Shown here one piece after another: positions 12,233 through 23,000 of a stretch of 64,000 nucleotides of DNA. Under the pieces are notes generated by a model that made no database searches, was not told the origin of the DNA, and saw nothing but the letters and a program-made list of their open reading frames with translations. The position numbers and the translations under genes were made by a program. Each line of letters opens with the position of its first letter. Within the stretch, counting starts at the first letter, position 1. The stretch is from the NCBI GenBank assembly GCA_028015205.1, contig CM051512.1:17143139-17207138 (forward strand). Direction: 5' to 3'. The stretch comes from Mytilisepta virgata. Taxonomy: Eukaryota > Mollusca > Bivalvia > Mytilida > Mytilidae.

Positions 12233-13213
12233 ATGTTTTCCTTTTTTGGTTTTCTCCTTATTGTACCAAAAGATGTATTTAAAAATGAATTTTACTTTCA
12301 GCATATGTGTAATTGGTGTTCTATAAATAAAAGAAAAACCACAGCGCATGGTTGGTGTATTGATTGTTATGAATTTCTCTGTCCGGAATGTTACAAAATC
12401 CATAATAATATAAGACTTGGCAAAGATCATGATGTGCTAGATACAAAGATGCTTCCACATTATTTTTCATTTCCATGTAAAATTCATCAAACAGAACAAT
12501 TAAGTCGATGCGATGATAGTCTGTTCTGTGAAGTATGTTTGGGGGAAATTAAGCAGTTTAAAAGATTCGAATTAGCGGGTGCGATATCTGATACTATCGA
12601 AAATTCGCAAGCGTACAACGACTTCATAAAAACACTTGTTTGGTGTAAAAGTGAATTAGATCTTCTTGCGACACATCGAAAGAAACATGTTGAATCAGAC
12701 AAAAGGGATGCAAGGCGAATAAAGACTGATCTGGATGAAATTCATGAGAGAACGGAGTATCAAAACCAAGACGACATTCCCGCAGACAATGTAAAAACAT
12801 CAGTCTTAATAGTGGAAAATATGAAGGATGAAACTGAAGATGTTATTCAATCTTTTAATGAACTAGAATATTCTTTTAACTTTGTTAAGAATAATGGGTT
12901 AAGTAAGGAATTACTTTTATTTATTCATTTTCATAAAATCTTATTGAATAAAACCGCAAAGAAAATAGAAAAACTTATCGAAAATTATAAAAACGTTAAT
13001 TTAAAAATGGTCCAGTTCGCCAATCCTATAGAGAAAAATCCAGGCTGTTTCGTCTCAAGGAGTGAGCAACAGGCTCAAGTGCCTGTCCGTAAAACAGGAA
13101 ATCCAATCGACATTTTAGAGATCACAACGGAGATTCGGAAACTATGTTCTGAAGGAAACATAATAAGTAAAGAAGACAACTTTTATGTAGTTAAGAACGT
13201 TAATTTTTCATAA
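12233..13213 (+). CDS. B-box zinc-finger (TRIM-like) protein
   Basis: An uninterrupted frame of 326 residues. A type-1-like B-box has visible ligands C26, C29, C42, C45, C50, C53, H57 and H66. A second, incomplete B-box follows (C82, H85, C93, C99, C102). The remainder is polar and probably helical, with KKHVESDKRDARRIK and KTAKKIEKLIENYK, consistent with a coiled coil. There is no N-terminal RING and no C-terminal NHL or SPRY domain, so if it acts in ubiquitin or scaffold pathways it would do so without a visible RING. The first 23 residues are hydrophobic. A good splice acceptor (ttttactttcag) ends at 12,301, three bases before the in-frame ATG at 12,305, so the true coding exon may start at 12,302 with upstream exons. 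Molluscs carry many such TRIM-like genes. The cellular role is unknown. Confidence 0.75.
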   Translation: MFSFFGFLLIVPKDVFKNEFYFQHMCNWCSINKRKTTAHGWCIDCYEFLCPECYKIHNNIRLGKDHDVLDTKMLPHYFSFPCKIHQTEQLSRCDDSLFCEVCLGEIKQFKRFELAGAISDTIENSQAYNDFIKTLVWCKSELDLLATHRKKHVESDKRDARRIKTDLDEIHERTEYQNQDDIPADNVKTSVLIVENMKDETEDVIQSFNELEYSFNFVKNNGLSKELLLFIHFHKILLNKTAKKIEKLIENYKNVNLKMVQFANPIEKNPGCFVSRSEQQAQVPVRKTGNPIDILEITTEIRKLCSEGNIISKEDNFYVVKNVNFS

Positions 13214-14030
13214 TATCACTTTTTGACATTTATTCTTTAAAAAAAGAAGTTTTTACAGTTTTATTGATTTATGTATTTTTTGTAATATATCATAACTTAA
13301 AACTTTATATTTATGTATATTAAAGTCTATCATAGTATACATAACGATCTTTATAGCCAAGATTTCCCATACGGTTTGCAATAATCTTTAAAATTTCATG
13401 ACAAGAAATTAAATATCCTTCTGCTATTGTTTGATAAATTGTTTTTAAAGGCAACAAAAAGGCCCTCGAAATACAGTGACCATTCAAGTAACTGTAGTGT
13501 GGTGATAGTACGTTGTAGTATTCTAGTATTAGAATATACTTTTATGTATACACAAAATGAAATTTCTCTTTGTTTATTATGGACTAAGTTTTCTGTTTTA
13601 TTTTTGAAAATCTTATCATACCATATCCAATATAACGCGTTGAGAAGATAAAGTATTCTGAATTTATCTTTAGCGTGTTTTTATTATTTTCGACATTTAT
13701 CGCCTAGATCCACTGCATCATGCTCTGCTGTCCGACTTCATGCACCCCACTTTAGATAATGACAGATTTGAGCTAGAAATCGTAAATTGAAGGCTGGTTA
13801 TTCTATGAGTAGTCTGACATGTATCTACAAAAGCAATATATGCGTGAAGATACAGCTGACTAAAGTAACAAATTCATCTTTTTTTTCTCAAAATTGTGTG
13901 ATCGAAACCTTCTTGATTTATTATCAACCTATTCTCTTCGACATTTTGTGTACATATAGATCATTATTATCCAAGACGACGTATCAATTCAATTCTGTAA
14001 CTTGCATTCATTGCTTTCACTGACAACCAT
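13214..14030. other. Downstream of the B-box gene, no gene seen
   Basis: AT-rich, probably including the 3' UTR of the B-box gene. The short ORFs at 13,427 and 13,787 have no recognisable features. Confidence 0.4.
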
Positions 14031-14033
14031 TAA

Positions 14034-14302
14034 GGTATTCGGACCATAATAGATCATGATCGAAAATTTTATCTCTTTTTGACCGTGAATGACTGAGCTA
14101 AAAAAATTAAGCAGGAATTTTGTATATGAATTTACTCAAGTTGAAACACACTTTGTTTCTTATATGCAGAGTCTGTAAAACTAAGTTAGTTATATTGGCA
14201 TTTCCGAAGTTTGCCGATAATTACCGAGGTCATTTCAACTGCGTTGTATGGAACATCCGGGAACTTTTGAATAATCACGATGTCATTTCTGGTCCGAATA
14301 CC
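14034..14302. mobile_element. 269-bp TTAA-flanked MITE (piggyBac-like)
   Basis: Perfect 13-bp TIRs: ggtattcggacca on the left and tggtccgaatacc on the right. Each end is directly flanked by TTAA (14,030-14,033 and 14,303-14,306), the target duplication typical of piggyBac transposons. There is no transposase inside, so it is nonautonomous. Confidence 0.75.
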
Positions 14303-14334
14303 TTAAACATACTCAACCAAAAACGTTACCTATG

Positions 14335-14720
14335 ATTGTTTACCCCGGTTATGAGTTTTCGAATACCAATACCTGGGTTTTAAATAAAAACGAGGAAACA
14401 CTGTTTCTCAGTTCAGGTGTGAATTTTGTGCACACACCACACAATTCAAACTCATCGATTTCAGATTCACCTGAAGAATTCTCAAAGATGGATTCCTAGT
14501 ATATATATGAGATGGTCGAGTTTTTTGTGAATTATTACACCTTTGACTGTGGGGTTATTTTGAACTACCTTCTGTATATTTTTATTTACACTTTTAACAC
14601 TTTTTTCTTGCGCTTTACGTTGGAGATTTACCTTTGGATTGCTTACCGCCACTACAACATTAGTAGCTTTTGTCGCAGAGTGATTGATTTACTAGATGTT
14701 ATCTTGCTTGAACAATTATA
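14335..14720 (+). pseudogene. Retroelement-like coding fragment
   Basis: A frame from about 14,336 to the TAG at about 14,500 contains EETLFLSSGVNFVHTP, which resembles the 'LLSxGLNFxPTP' segment that precedes reverse transcriptase in mollusc retroelements. It then stops. The following 14,512-14,721 ORF is hydrophobic and probably repeat-derived. No RT core follows, so this is an isolated fragment. Confidence 0.35.
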
Positions 14721-14724
14721 AATC

Positions 14725-15250
14725 TTTTTTTAGAAGATATATTCTTAACATCACACATTCTATTTAGCTTAACATTTAGAAAGAACTTTATTTACACTAA
14801 TAATCTGAGAAACTTGATGACTACCAAAAGTTACTCACCACATTCACAAATTTGCACTATTTCCACAACTGTGTTAATAGTTGATAACATCATTATTATT
14901 GTCAAGTTGCCACGATTACAGTCCCCCAACAGGATATATGCCTGATTGTACATTACCATGCGAAAGAGAAGTGTATAGCCACAAAGGAAATAGCAATAGA
15001 TAGTAGCTGGATCAGTTCTCATCAATATATGGTGTTGTTTACCTTTTGGAATGGGTCATAACAAGCTACACCAAGAGGCTTTAAAATAAGGGAGTTATGG
15101 GCAGGGAGAACAAATAAAATAAGTTTCTGATTTTTAGTCCAATTTACAAGATCAATGGAAATACGTGATATTTGGTCATCAAAATTAATAAAAGATACTG
15201 ATTTGATTCCCTACTTGGGAAATATGTTAGAAAGTGTCCTTTCACGTAAG
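14725..15250. other. No recognisable gene
   Basis: AT-rich with no coding frame, splice-framed segment or repeat that I can name. Confidence 0.4.
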
Positions 15251-15257
15251 AATAGTT

Positions 15258-15411
15258 TGACGTCAGGGGTTTGTAGGAGCGAATGTGGATGCAAAACCTT
15301 GACTTGGAAGGATGATTCTGAATGGTCACGTAAGAATAGTTTGACCATTCAGAATCATCCTTCCAAGTCAGGGTTTTGCATTCACGTTCGCTCCTACAAA
15401 CCCCTGACATC
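15258..15411. mobile_element. Near-perfect hairpin MITE
   Basis: Arms of about 70 bp run from 'tgacgtcaggggtttgtagg' through 'ggaaggatgattctgaatgg' and back as 'ccattcagaatcatccttcc' to 'cctacaaacccctgaca', around a loop of about 20 bp. A diverged arm recurs at about 15,548-15,600 ('tgtgatgtcagaagtttgta'). Confidence 0.75.
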
Positions 15412-15599
15412 ACACATTCATATTTTGTGGGTCGAACATATCGTCGCCTCGTGTGTGACCTGGAAAATTCTATCTACGACGCATATGGATTATCGTTTGA
15501 CCTAGAAAAGTAACCAATGGAAATCGTTTACTTTTGATCGTAAAATATGAATGTGTGATGTCAGAAGTTTGTATGAACGAACGTGGATAATTCAGAATA

Positions 15600-16255
15600 T
15601 GACATGCAGCCAATAAACAACAGGTAAAGCACTCTTCATCAAATCGGTCATCATGCATTTCCCAGGTAAAACAAAATAAAGAGGAATTACGACCCCGCCA
15701 GCACTGCCAGGGCCAATGATAGTGTCTGAGATTTGACAATGGTAAACATTTACGGATTATAATCTCTCCCTGTCACAAATCTGATGGAGTATAATTTGTT
15801 CAAAGGCCCTTTGTATCAATATTGAAAATTAATTCAGGTATATTTTTAAGATCATATTTACTAATACTAGTTCATAAAAATATTTCCGGACAACAGTCAC
15901 AGATTCACGTTTAGCACGCTGGACTTCAAACTCTCTTGGCTCAACAACACGAACACAAGGCCATCTTTTTTTTACCAAGCCATGAAACTAATTTAAAGTA
16001 AGAGGTTTATAAACTGTTCTTTATCTCAGCTGAACAGAATAATCTGAAGCCATATTAACAAATTCTTGTTTATTATAACCGAAGCAAATTTTAGCAACAT
16101 CTAATAAATTAATAACAAGTTTATTTTCCTCATATGCAGAGGTAATTTTGTTGGAATCATGATAATCTACGTCTTACTGGGTTTAACTGCAAATAGAGAG
16201 AGTGGGGTTGGTATTAATTACTATAGTGAGAAATTTATTGTTAAACTTTATGTTT
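15600..16255. other. No recognisable gene
   Basis: The 89-aa minus ORF 15,470-15,739 and other short frames show no recognisable motif. Confidence 0.4.
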
Positions 16256-16257
16256 GT

Positions 16258-16505
16258 TTGTTTAGTTGGGGTTTAACGCCGTTTTCAGCACATTTGGCCA
16301 GTTTTTATTGGTGGAGGAAGCCGGAGTACCCGGAGAGAACCACCGACCTTCGGTAGGAAAATTGGCAATGCTTGTCAATTAAGATCGGAGTCGAACACAC
16401 CCCGGTACAGGTGAGATTCGAACTCACAATCCCAGCGTTGACAGGCTAGTGAACATTAGTAGTCATGACGAACTACCTGGACCACTCGGCCACCGAGGCC
16501 CCTTA
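16258..16505 (-). mobile_element. tRNA-derived SINE, copy 1
   Basis: Read on the minus strand, it starts near 16,505 with a tRNA-like head carrying a box A (ggtggccgagtgg) and a box B (gagttcgaatctcacc). A body with 'gggtactccggcttcctcc' follows, then a tail 'gcgttaaaccccaacta'. About 80 percent of it matches copy 2 by eye. Molluscan SINEs have this architecture. I do not assign a family name. Confidence 0.8.
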
Positions 16506-16509
16506 AACT

Positions 16510-17275
16510 TTATGAAAATATAAGAAAATAAAAAAAGGAAATTTTTGTTAACAGAACAACAGAAGTGATATTGTTTATTAAATGAGATAATATAAAAACG
16601 CATATTTATTAAATCTTCATTATATATCATGAAGAAATTATGTCAACTAAAAGAGTCTCTTTTTACTTTATAATTATATATTATTGTTATGTTAAGATTA
16701 AGTGTCAGATTAAGGTTAGGGTTAGTATGGAGTGGATCAGCTAGATTAACAGAAGGCCATTATAATTCCTTTTATTCCTTTTCTGGTGATTGAGAATACA
16801 TTTTGTCTCCAAGATCATGTGCATTTATGATTTTATTGCACCATTGGAAACCGTAGTTTTGAAGTAATCTAAAAGTGCTAGTGTTATTACCATATCTCAA
16901 AATCCGAAATGACATTCTGGATATATGGGAATAGTCAATACAATTTATAAAAAAAAATCATTCTTTGAAGATCGAATATAATAAAAAGTTAGATCATGTT
17001 CAGAACACTGTTTTTAAGGACCAGATCATCTGTATACGAAAAGCCACATTGTAAAGTACATACTAGTATAAAAGGCTTGAATTTTTGGTATTTAGCACCA
17101 ACCCCCCTTCCACCAGTTGACCAGGTTCTGGACCGTAAGTATCTTGTATTATAGCACAATTTCATGATCGATATCAATTCAAGAAATTCTACAACAGCAT
17201 ATATGTAGTTGTGAAAATAAAAAAGGGGGTACAATATATTCCTCATGCTTAGTTGCTAGTTTTGATAATGGTGTA
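16510..17275. other. No recognisable gene
   Basis: AT-rich. The minus ORF 16,989-17,246 has no recognisable features. Confidence 0.4.
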
Positions 17276-17276
17276 A

Positions 17277-17510
17277 TTTGGCGGGTGTCCTGCAGGAAGC
17301 AGAGACTACTTACTCTTCCGGAGCACCTTAGTCTACCTCCAGCGTTTTGGTGGGGTCCATGTTCATATGTTTTTAGGTTTTAAGTGTAGTCGGTAGTGTT
17401 TGTATATATTTTTTTGTTCTTATCTTCCTTGCTCTTCGGAGTTTGTCAGTTGTTTTCGATTTTCCCCTCCTTCGAATATCACTTTGGTATTTCTTGACAC
17501 TACTGGATAA
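17277..17510 (+). mobile_element. Retroelement 3' tail copy
   Basis: Contains 'gcgggtgtcctgcaggaagc', 'ttactcttccggagcacctt', 'ttttggtggggtccatgt' and 'ggagtttgtcagttgttttc'. It is 5'-truncated with no RT. Confidence 0.65.
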
Positions 17511-17514
17511 TTAA

Positions 17515-18210
17515 AACTATTTTAAAATTCTTAAATAGTATCTGCATGAGTCATAGCTCTGTTCTTATATTGTTTTATCTTTTTTCCTTGTTAGTCTTTT
17601 GGGGTTGTTTCGGCGTCCTATGTGTTTGGTCTTGATCACTGCTGATGAGATAGATTTGTTGATATATGGATCATATTAGATATAGTAGAATGTTAATAGT
17701 AACTACTAATCGATTGAGTAACATATAAGCCACAGCTTACAACCTTTATCGACTATGCAGGTACTCACCTGAATAATAAAAGGGGATAACAGAAAAGGTT
17801 ATCGATGATACATTATTAATAACAGACATCAAGATGAAAAAAAACAAGCACACAGGTTTAGCATTTATAGGATTAAATTGAGGGCATGAATCATATCTAT
17901 CCTTCAAATACGTAAAGCACACTATACTCTATGCTAATATCCCAAACATGCAAACACTATAATTCAAACAGCACGGATATAAAATAGACATGCAGGTAAA
18001 TTCATATTCATATTGAGGTGATTTGAACCAACGCTTTGGGGTAAAATCATATTATTCAGAACTTTAAATTACATGCATTATGATGAAAATTATGTTAATG
18101 CTGACCAGTTGCATATGATGAGATACATTAAAAAGAATACACAAAACCATTAAAAATGCAGGAAAGAACACTTTCTGCAGTAAGTGTTAGCATGCAATAA
18201 AGCGCATATC
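17515..18210. other. No recognisable gene
   Basis: AT-rich intergenic or intronic sequence with no supported feature. Confidence 0.4.
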
Positions 18211-18214
18211 ATTC

Positions 18215-19130
18215 TCTTAAAAATAACAATCCAAAGATACTAATATTAGATATAGTAAATTTATACTATGCTGTATACGACGCATTTCAAGGAGTTACCT
18301 CTGATCAGCAGCATTAAAACCGAAACATTTGGAAGACCAAAAACCAAACTTAAATTAAACAAGAAGCACTCAACCAAAAATACCGAAATAGGAAGACACA
18401 ATTCAGCTAAGGAGATCTACCATGTGCAATACAAGGAATGAACCCTTAGTATTTCTATTATTTTTGAATTTTGCTAAATACTGGTAATTTCTGTAACAAA
18501 TCAAAATGAATAATCATGTCAGACAAGTCTGACGACTGGGTTGGCGAATACCCTCGGGGACCTAGGGTCCACCAGCAGAGGCATCATCCCAGGAGTTTAA
18601 AAATAACAATCCAAACATACTAATATTAGATATAGTAAATTTATACTATGCTGTGTACGACGCATTTCAACGAATAACAATCCAAAGGTTCTAATATTAG
18701 ATATAGTAAATTTATACTATGCTGTATGCGACGCATTTCAAGGAGTTACCTCTGATCAGCAGCATTAAAACCGAAACATTTGGAAGACCAAAAACGAAGC
18801 CTATTTCAAACAAGAAGTACGCATAACCAAAAATACCGAAATAGGAAGCCAAATTTCAGCTAAGGTTATCTACCATGTGCAATACAAGGAATGAACCCTT
18901 AGTATTTCTATTATTTTTGAATTTTGCTAAATACTGGTTATTTGTGTAACAAATCGATGAATAATCATATCAGATAAGTCTGACGACTGGGTTGACGAAT
19001 AACCTCGGGGACCTATAGTACTCATAACCAAAAATACCGAAATAGGAAGCCAAATTTCAGCTAAGGAGATTTACCTTGTGCAACACAAGAAATGAACCCT
19101 TAGTATTTGTATTATTTTTGAATTTTAAAC
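18215..19130 (+). repeat. Tandem repeat, two long and two partial units
   Basis: A unit of about 345-380 bp starts 'aaaaataacaatccaaa', includes 'gaaacatttggaagaccaaa' and 'gccaaatttcagctaagg', and ends 'gacgactgggttggcgaata' plus 'cctcggggacct'. Long copies lie at 18,215-18,595 and 18,673-19,017. Partial copies lie at 18,596-18,672 and 19,018-19,130. Confidence 0.75.
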
Positions 19131-19215
19131 TAGGGTATCAGATATGGTATTTTATCTTAAACTAGGGTATCAGAAATGGTATTTTATCTTAAACTAGGGT
19201 ATCAGATATGGTACA
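19125..19215 (+). repeat. 32-bp tandem repeat, three copies
   Basis: Three copies of 'aaactagggtatcagatatg' followed by 'gtattttatctt', nearly identical. Confidence 0.8.
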
Positions 19216-19940
19216 TCGAACGTAAGCTTTCTTTTTAAGCAGCCTGAAAAAGGGAATCATTCTATTTTCTGCATTAAAATACACATAACTGAAAAAGATG
19301 AATAAAATAAATTTTAGTTACATGACAATTTTTCCCCTAGTAAATTGTTATTACATTTTGTAATAAATTACGCAATTAGTTAATTACCATGCGTCGCTAG
19401 AAAACAAAATTTTTCGCCCGAATTAACTGAAACTGTAAATTCATTAAAACCATTTCCCCTCTTTGTTTATGTTAGGGTATTTACCAAAGTTACCTTAAAA
19501 TAATATAAAATACATAGTATAATTACGTTTTACAGACCGAAATTATTATATCTAAGTGTTTTTAAATAATGGTGGGTTAAACATATTTTTCAGTTAACCT
19601 CTATAAAACTGGTACAATATAATTTGTTTTTTCATGTTTGTAATCTGTGGAGTTGACAAATTGATAATTTTTAAGTTATTCCAAATGAAACAGTTGTCAA
19701 GATGTAGAATCTCTGTGTACCTTTAAATATTTGCTGTTTTTTCCAGAAAACTAAGTTTTGCAAGCTATTTTCATTCTGAATTGCTTAAGTGCAGTCTTTT
19801 AAATTATATGTTTTAATTATCACTTATTTAAATTTAGAAATTAATTTATCATTTTATCATTTCTTAGAAATGCAAACTTCAGCTTGTATACACTTTTGTC
19901 AACAGAAATGAAAAAAGTGAAAAGGACATGTCTTTTATAG

Positions 19941-20029
19941 GCATTTAAGTTTGCATTTGCCCAGCAGCAGGGACTGCCTGACCCAAAGTTTGAACATACT
20001 GTGAAGAATGCTACGATCAAAATGTTGAA
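19941..20029 (+). CDS. GGT: GGT exon a (end of heavy chain)
   Basis: The acceptor 'tcttttatag' precedes and the donor 'gtaagt' follows. It encodes AFKFAFAQQQGLPDPKF followed by EHTVKNATIKML, matching the helix before the GGT cleavage site. It starts in phase 0 and ends with two bases of a split codon. Confidence 0.85.
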
Positions 20030-23000
20030 GTAAGTAGAAGTGTTGTCGTGGATACTAGGACTAATTGTCCTTTCAACTTTGACTTTTAGCAGGCTGGTAA
20101 TTTTAAGAACAGGCTCTGATGATAAAAATAATGGGGCATTGCCAGAGTCAGTTTCCAAGGGATTCATACTTTGTAAGACTGTGTTTGTGTAATAAAAGAT
20201 ATAATTCTGTCATGTAAGGAGTTACTCAGATATCAGAATTATTCATTTCTGAAACATTTACAAAAATTTAATTGGTGATTTAACTCTAAAATTGAACATT
20301 TTTTTCGTGGCTAAATGTAAAAAAAATACATAGAAATTCTAAAAATAAACTTAATATTTTTCATATAAAATCTGTAAGTTCTTTATACATAAAAACTAGA
20401 TCCTGTTGAAACAAAACCCTAAATGAAATGGAACTCTTATATCAGGGTATACATTGAATATACCTGTGTAATCCAAACACCTGTCTGATTCAAAAAATAT
20501 CCTCAAAGTATTTTACTGTTTTATAAATTTACAGTAAAGCAGTTGCTAAGATGATAATGAACAAGACAACAGAGAAGACACACACAGATCCAGGATTTTA
20601 TGATGGTGTTGTAGCCAAGTCACCAGAGAAGGGGACATCACATATATCTGTTATTGATGCACAGGAACTCATGGTGTCTGTTACAAGGTATGTATTGTAA
20701 AAATCTTATTTTTTAATGAAATGCTACACAAGATAAAGCATAGATCGTTGTTGATTTCTTCACAACATTGATGGTTTCCGGTGGCCGAGTGGTCTAGGTA
20801 GTTCGTCATGAATACTAATGATCACTAGCCTGTCAACACTGGGGTTGTGAGTTCGAATCTCACCTGTGGTGGGGTGTGTTTGACTCCGATCTAAATTGAC
20901 AACTATTGCCAATTTTCCTACAGAAAATCTCCGGGTACTCTGGCTTCCTCCTGCAATAAAAACTGGCTGCCGTGAAATGGCCAAATTTTCTGAAAACGGC
21001 GTGAAACCCCAACTAAACCAAACATTAAAGTTAAAATGAATGTGGAAGATTGAGTTAAGAATACCAGTGTTTTTACCGCTGGTTAGCTATGTGACATCGG
21101 TAATGTGCATCATTACAATTCTAGAGAGTAGAAATTATATTAATATTGATTTATTATAGTGCAACCTGATAAACAATTTTGTACAATTTATATACATGAT
21201 AAAGTCCGCCAGCCTCCATAGGCTTATGATGCACTTTTCAATTTATGCCTTTTAAGTCCAAAATTAGTAATATTAAAACTATATTAGTGCAAAATCAAAG
21301 ACTTTAGCAATCAGTTTCTTTTTGATAAAGTTTGCTCACGTATATTGAAAATGTCAATTATAAATTTGGTCAGAGTTTTTTTCACCTGTATTTTAATTTT
21401 AAGCTTGTCAGTGTCACTTGTATTAGTAAAGTGAAGGGACTAAAGATATCCAAGTCATACAATTATTTAAGATTGAGTGATAATTGTTATACTGTATCTT
21501 TTAAACAATAATAGAATAATTAACTCAATTTTTCGATGAGTTAGCAACTTACGACAGACAGGCTTTCAGTTTGCTGTGCAGGCAGGCAGAGGGCCTCAAA
21601 CAGTGATTAAAGAAAATATAGTTTGTTATCAATTTAATAAATCATTTTTTTTATCTGTATTTTTACAGTACAGTGAACTCCTGGTTTGGTTCAAAGATTA
21701 TGACAGATACTGGGATATTACTGAACAATCAGATGGCAGATTTCTCCGATCCTGATGACCCCGACACTTCACATAATCAGGTAATTCGACTCCTCAGTCT
21801 CAGTCTATTGACTCACTTATAGACCCCTTATAATGGTGACAAGCAATGGTAGAAAGTTCACATAAAGTTGTGCTACCAGGGGCACGTAAATGATCATGTT
21901 TGACAGACATTGTATACAATGTATTTAAAAATTGACTTGTAAAGTACCAAAAAAAAGCATTGTAAATTATTTCGTTAGTGTTCTTATATATATACAATTA
22001 TTATCAAAATTGGATGATAAAAATATAAACCTGTCTTCATTATCATTAGCAAAGAATAAAATTTAACCAAATAATGTTACCCATATTAAAATCTAATACG
22101 AACATATGGCTTGCATGAATAAAAGGAATCAGGTAAATGAAGTGATACTGCAAGGCCTTTCATTTTGAAACTTCGGAAAAAGAAATCAAAAAACGATAAA
22201 AAAGTGAACCCAATAAATGTGATAACAATAAAACTTACTTTTCATTAGCTCACCTGGCCTAAAAGGCCATGTGAGCTATTGCCATTCCTTTGTGTCCGTC
22301 GTCAGTCGTCGTCGTAAACTTTCATTTAAAGATCTTCTGCTGTGAAACCACTGTGCCAATTGTAACAAAATTTAACAGCAATGGTTCTTAGGTGGTCCTC
22401 TTTCAGAACTGTATCCACTGAACATGTGCACCATCCAAGATGGCCGCCAGAGCTTAACATAGTTTAACATAGGACCCTGTAGGGAATTTAATTGATCTTC
22501 TTGTCTGAAGCCACTTGGCCAATTGGAACAAAACTTGGCAGCAATGGTCTTAGGTGGTCCTCTTTCAGAATTATATCCGATGACCCCAAACGTCATCCAA
22601 GATGGCCACCAGAGCTGAACAGAGTTTAACATAGGACCCTATGGGGAATTTTCTTAAAGATCTTCTCTCTGAAAATACATGGCCAATTGGAACAACAGTT
22701 AGCAGCAATGGTCCTTAGGTCGTCTTCTTTCAGGATTATATCTGATGACCCTGTCTACCATCCAAGATGAATGCTAGAGCAGAACTAAGTTTAACATAGG
22801 ACCTATGGGAAACTTCACTGAAAGATCTTGTATGAAACCAGTGAGCCAACTGTAAATTGACAGAAATGTTCCAGGCTGCCAGTCAAGATTGACATAGTCC
22901 AGATGAGCGATACAGGCTCCTGGGAACCTCTAGTTTGATTTTATTTTACTTTGAAGCAGAAAAAGTCCAAACAGTTGTAGTATTTCTGCATTCTGACAGA

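Noticed and set aside
16411..16502. tRNA-like cloverleaf segment
   Set aside because: It carries a SINE body and tail, occurs twice in the window, and has an extended anticodon region, so it is a SINE head and not a tRNA gene.
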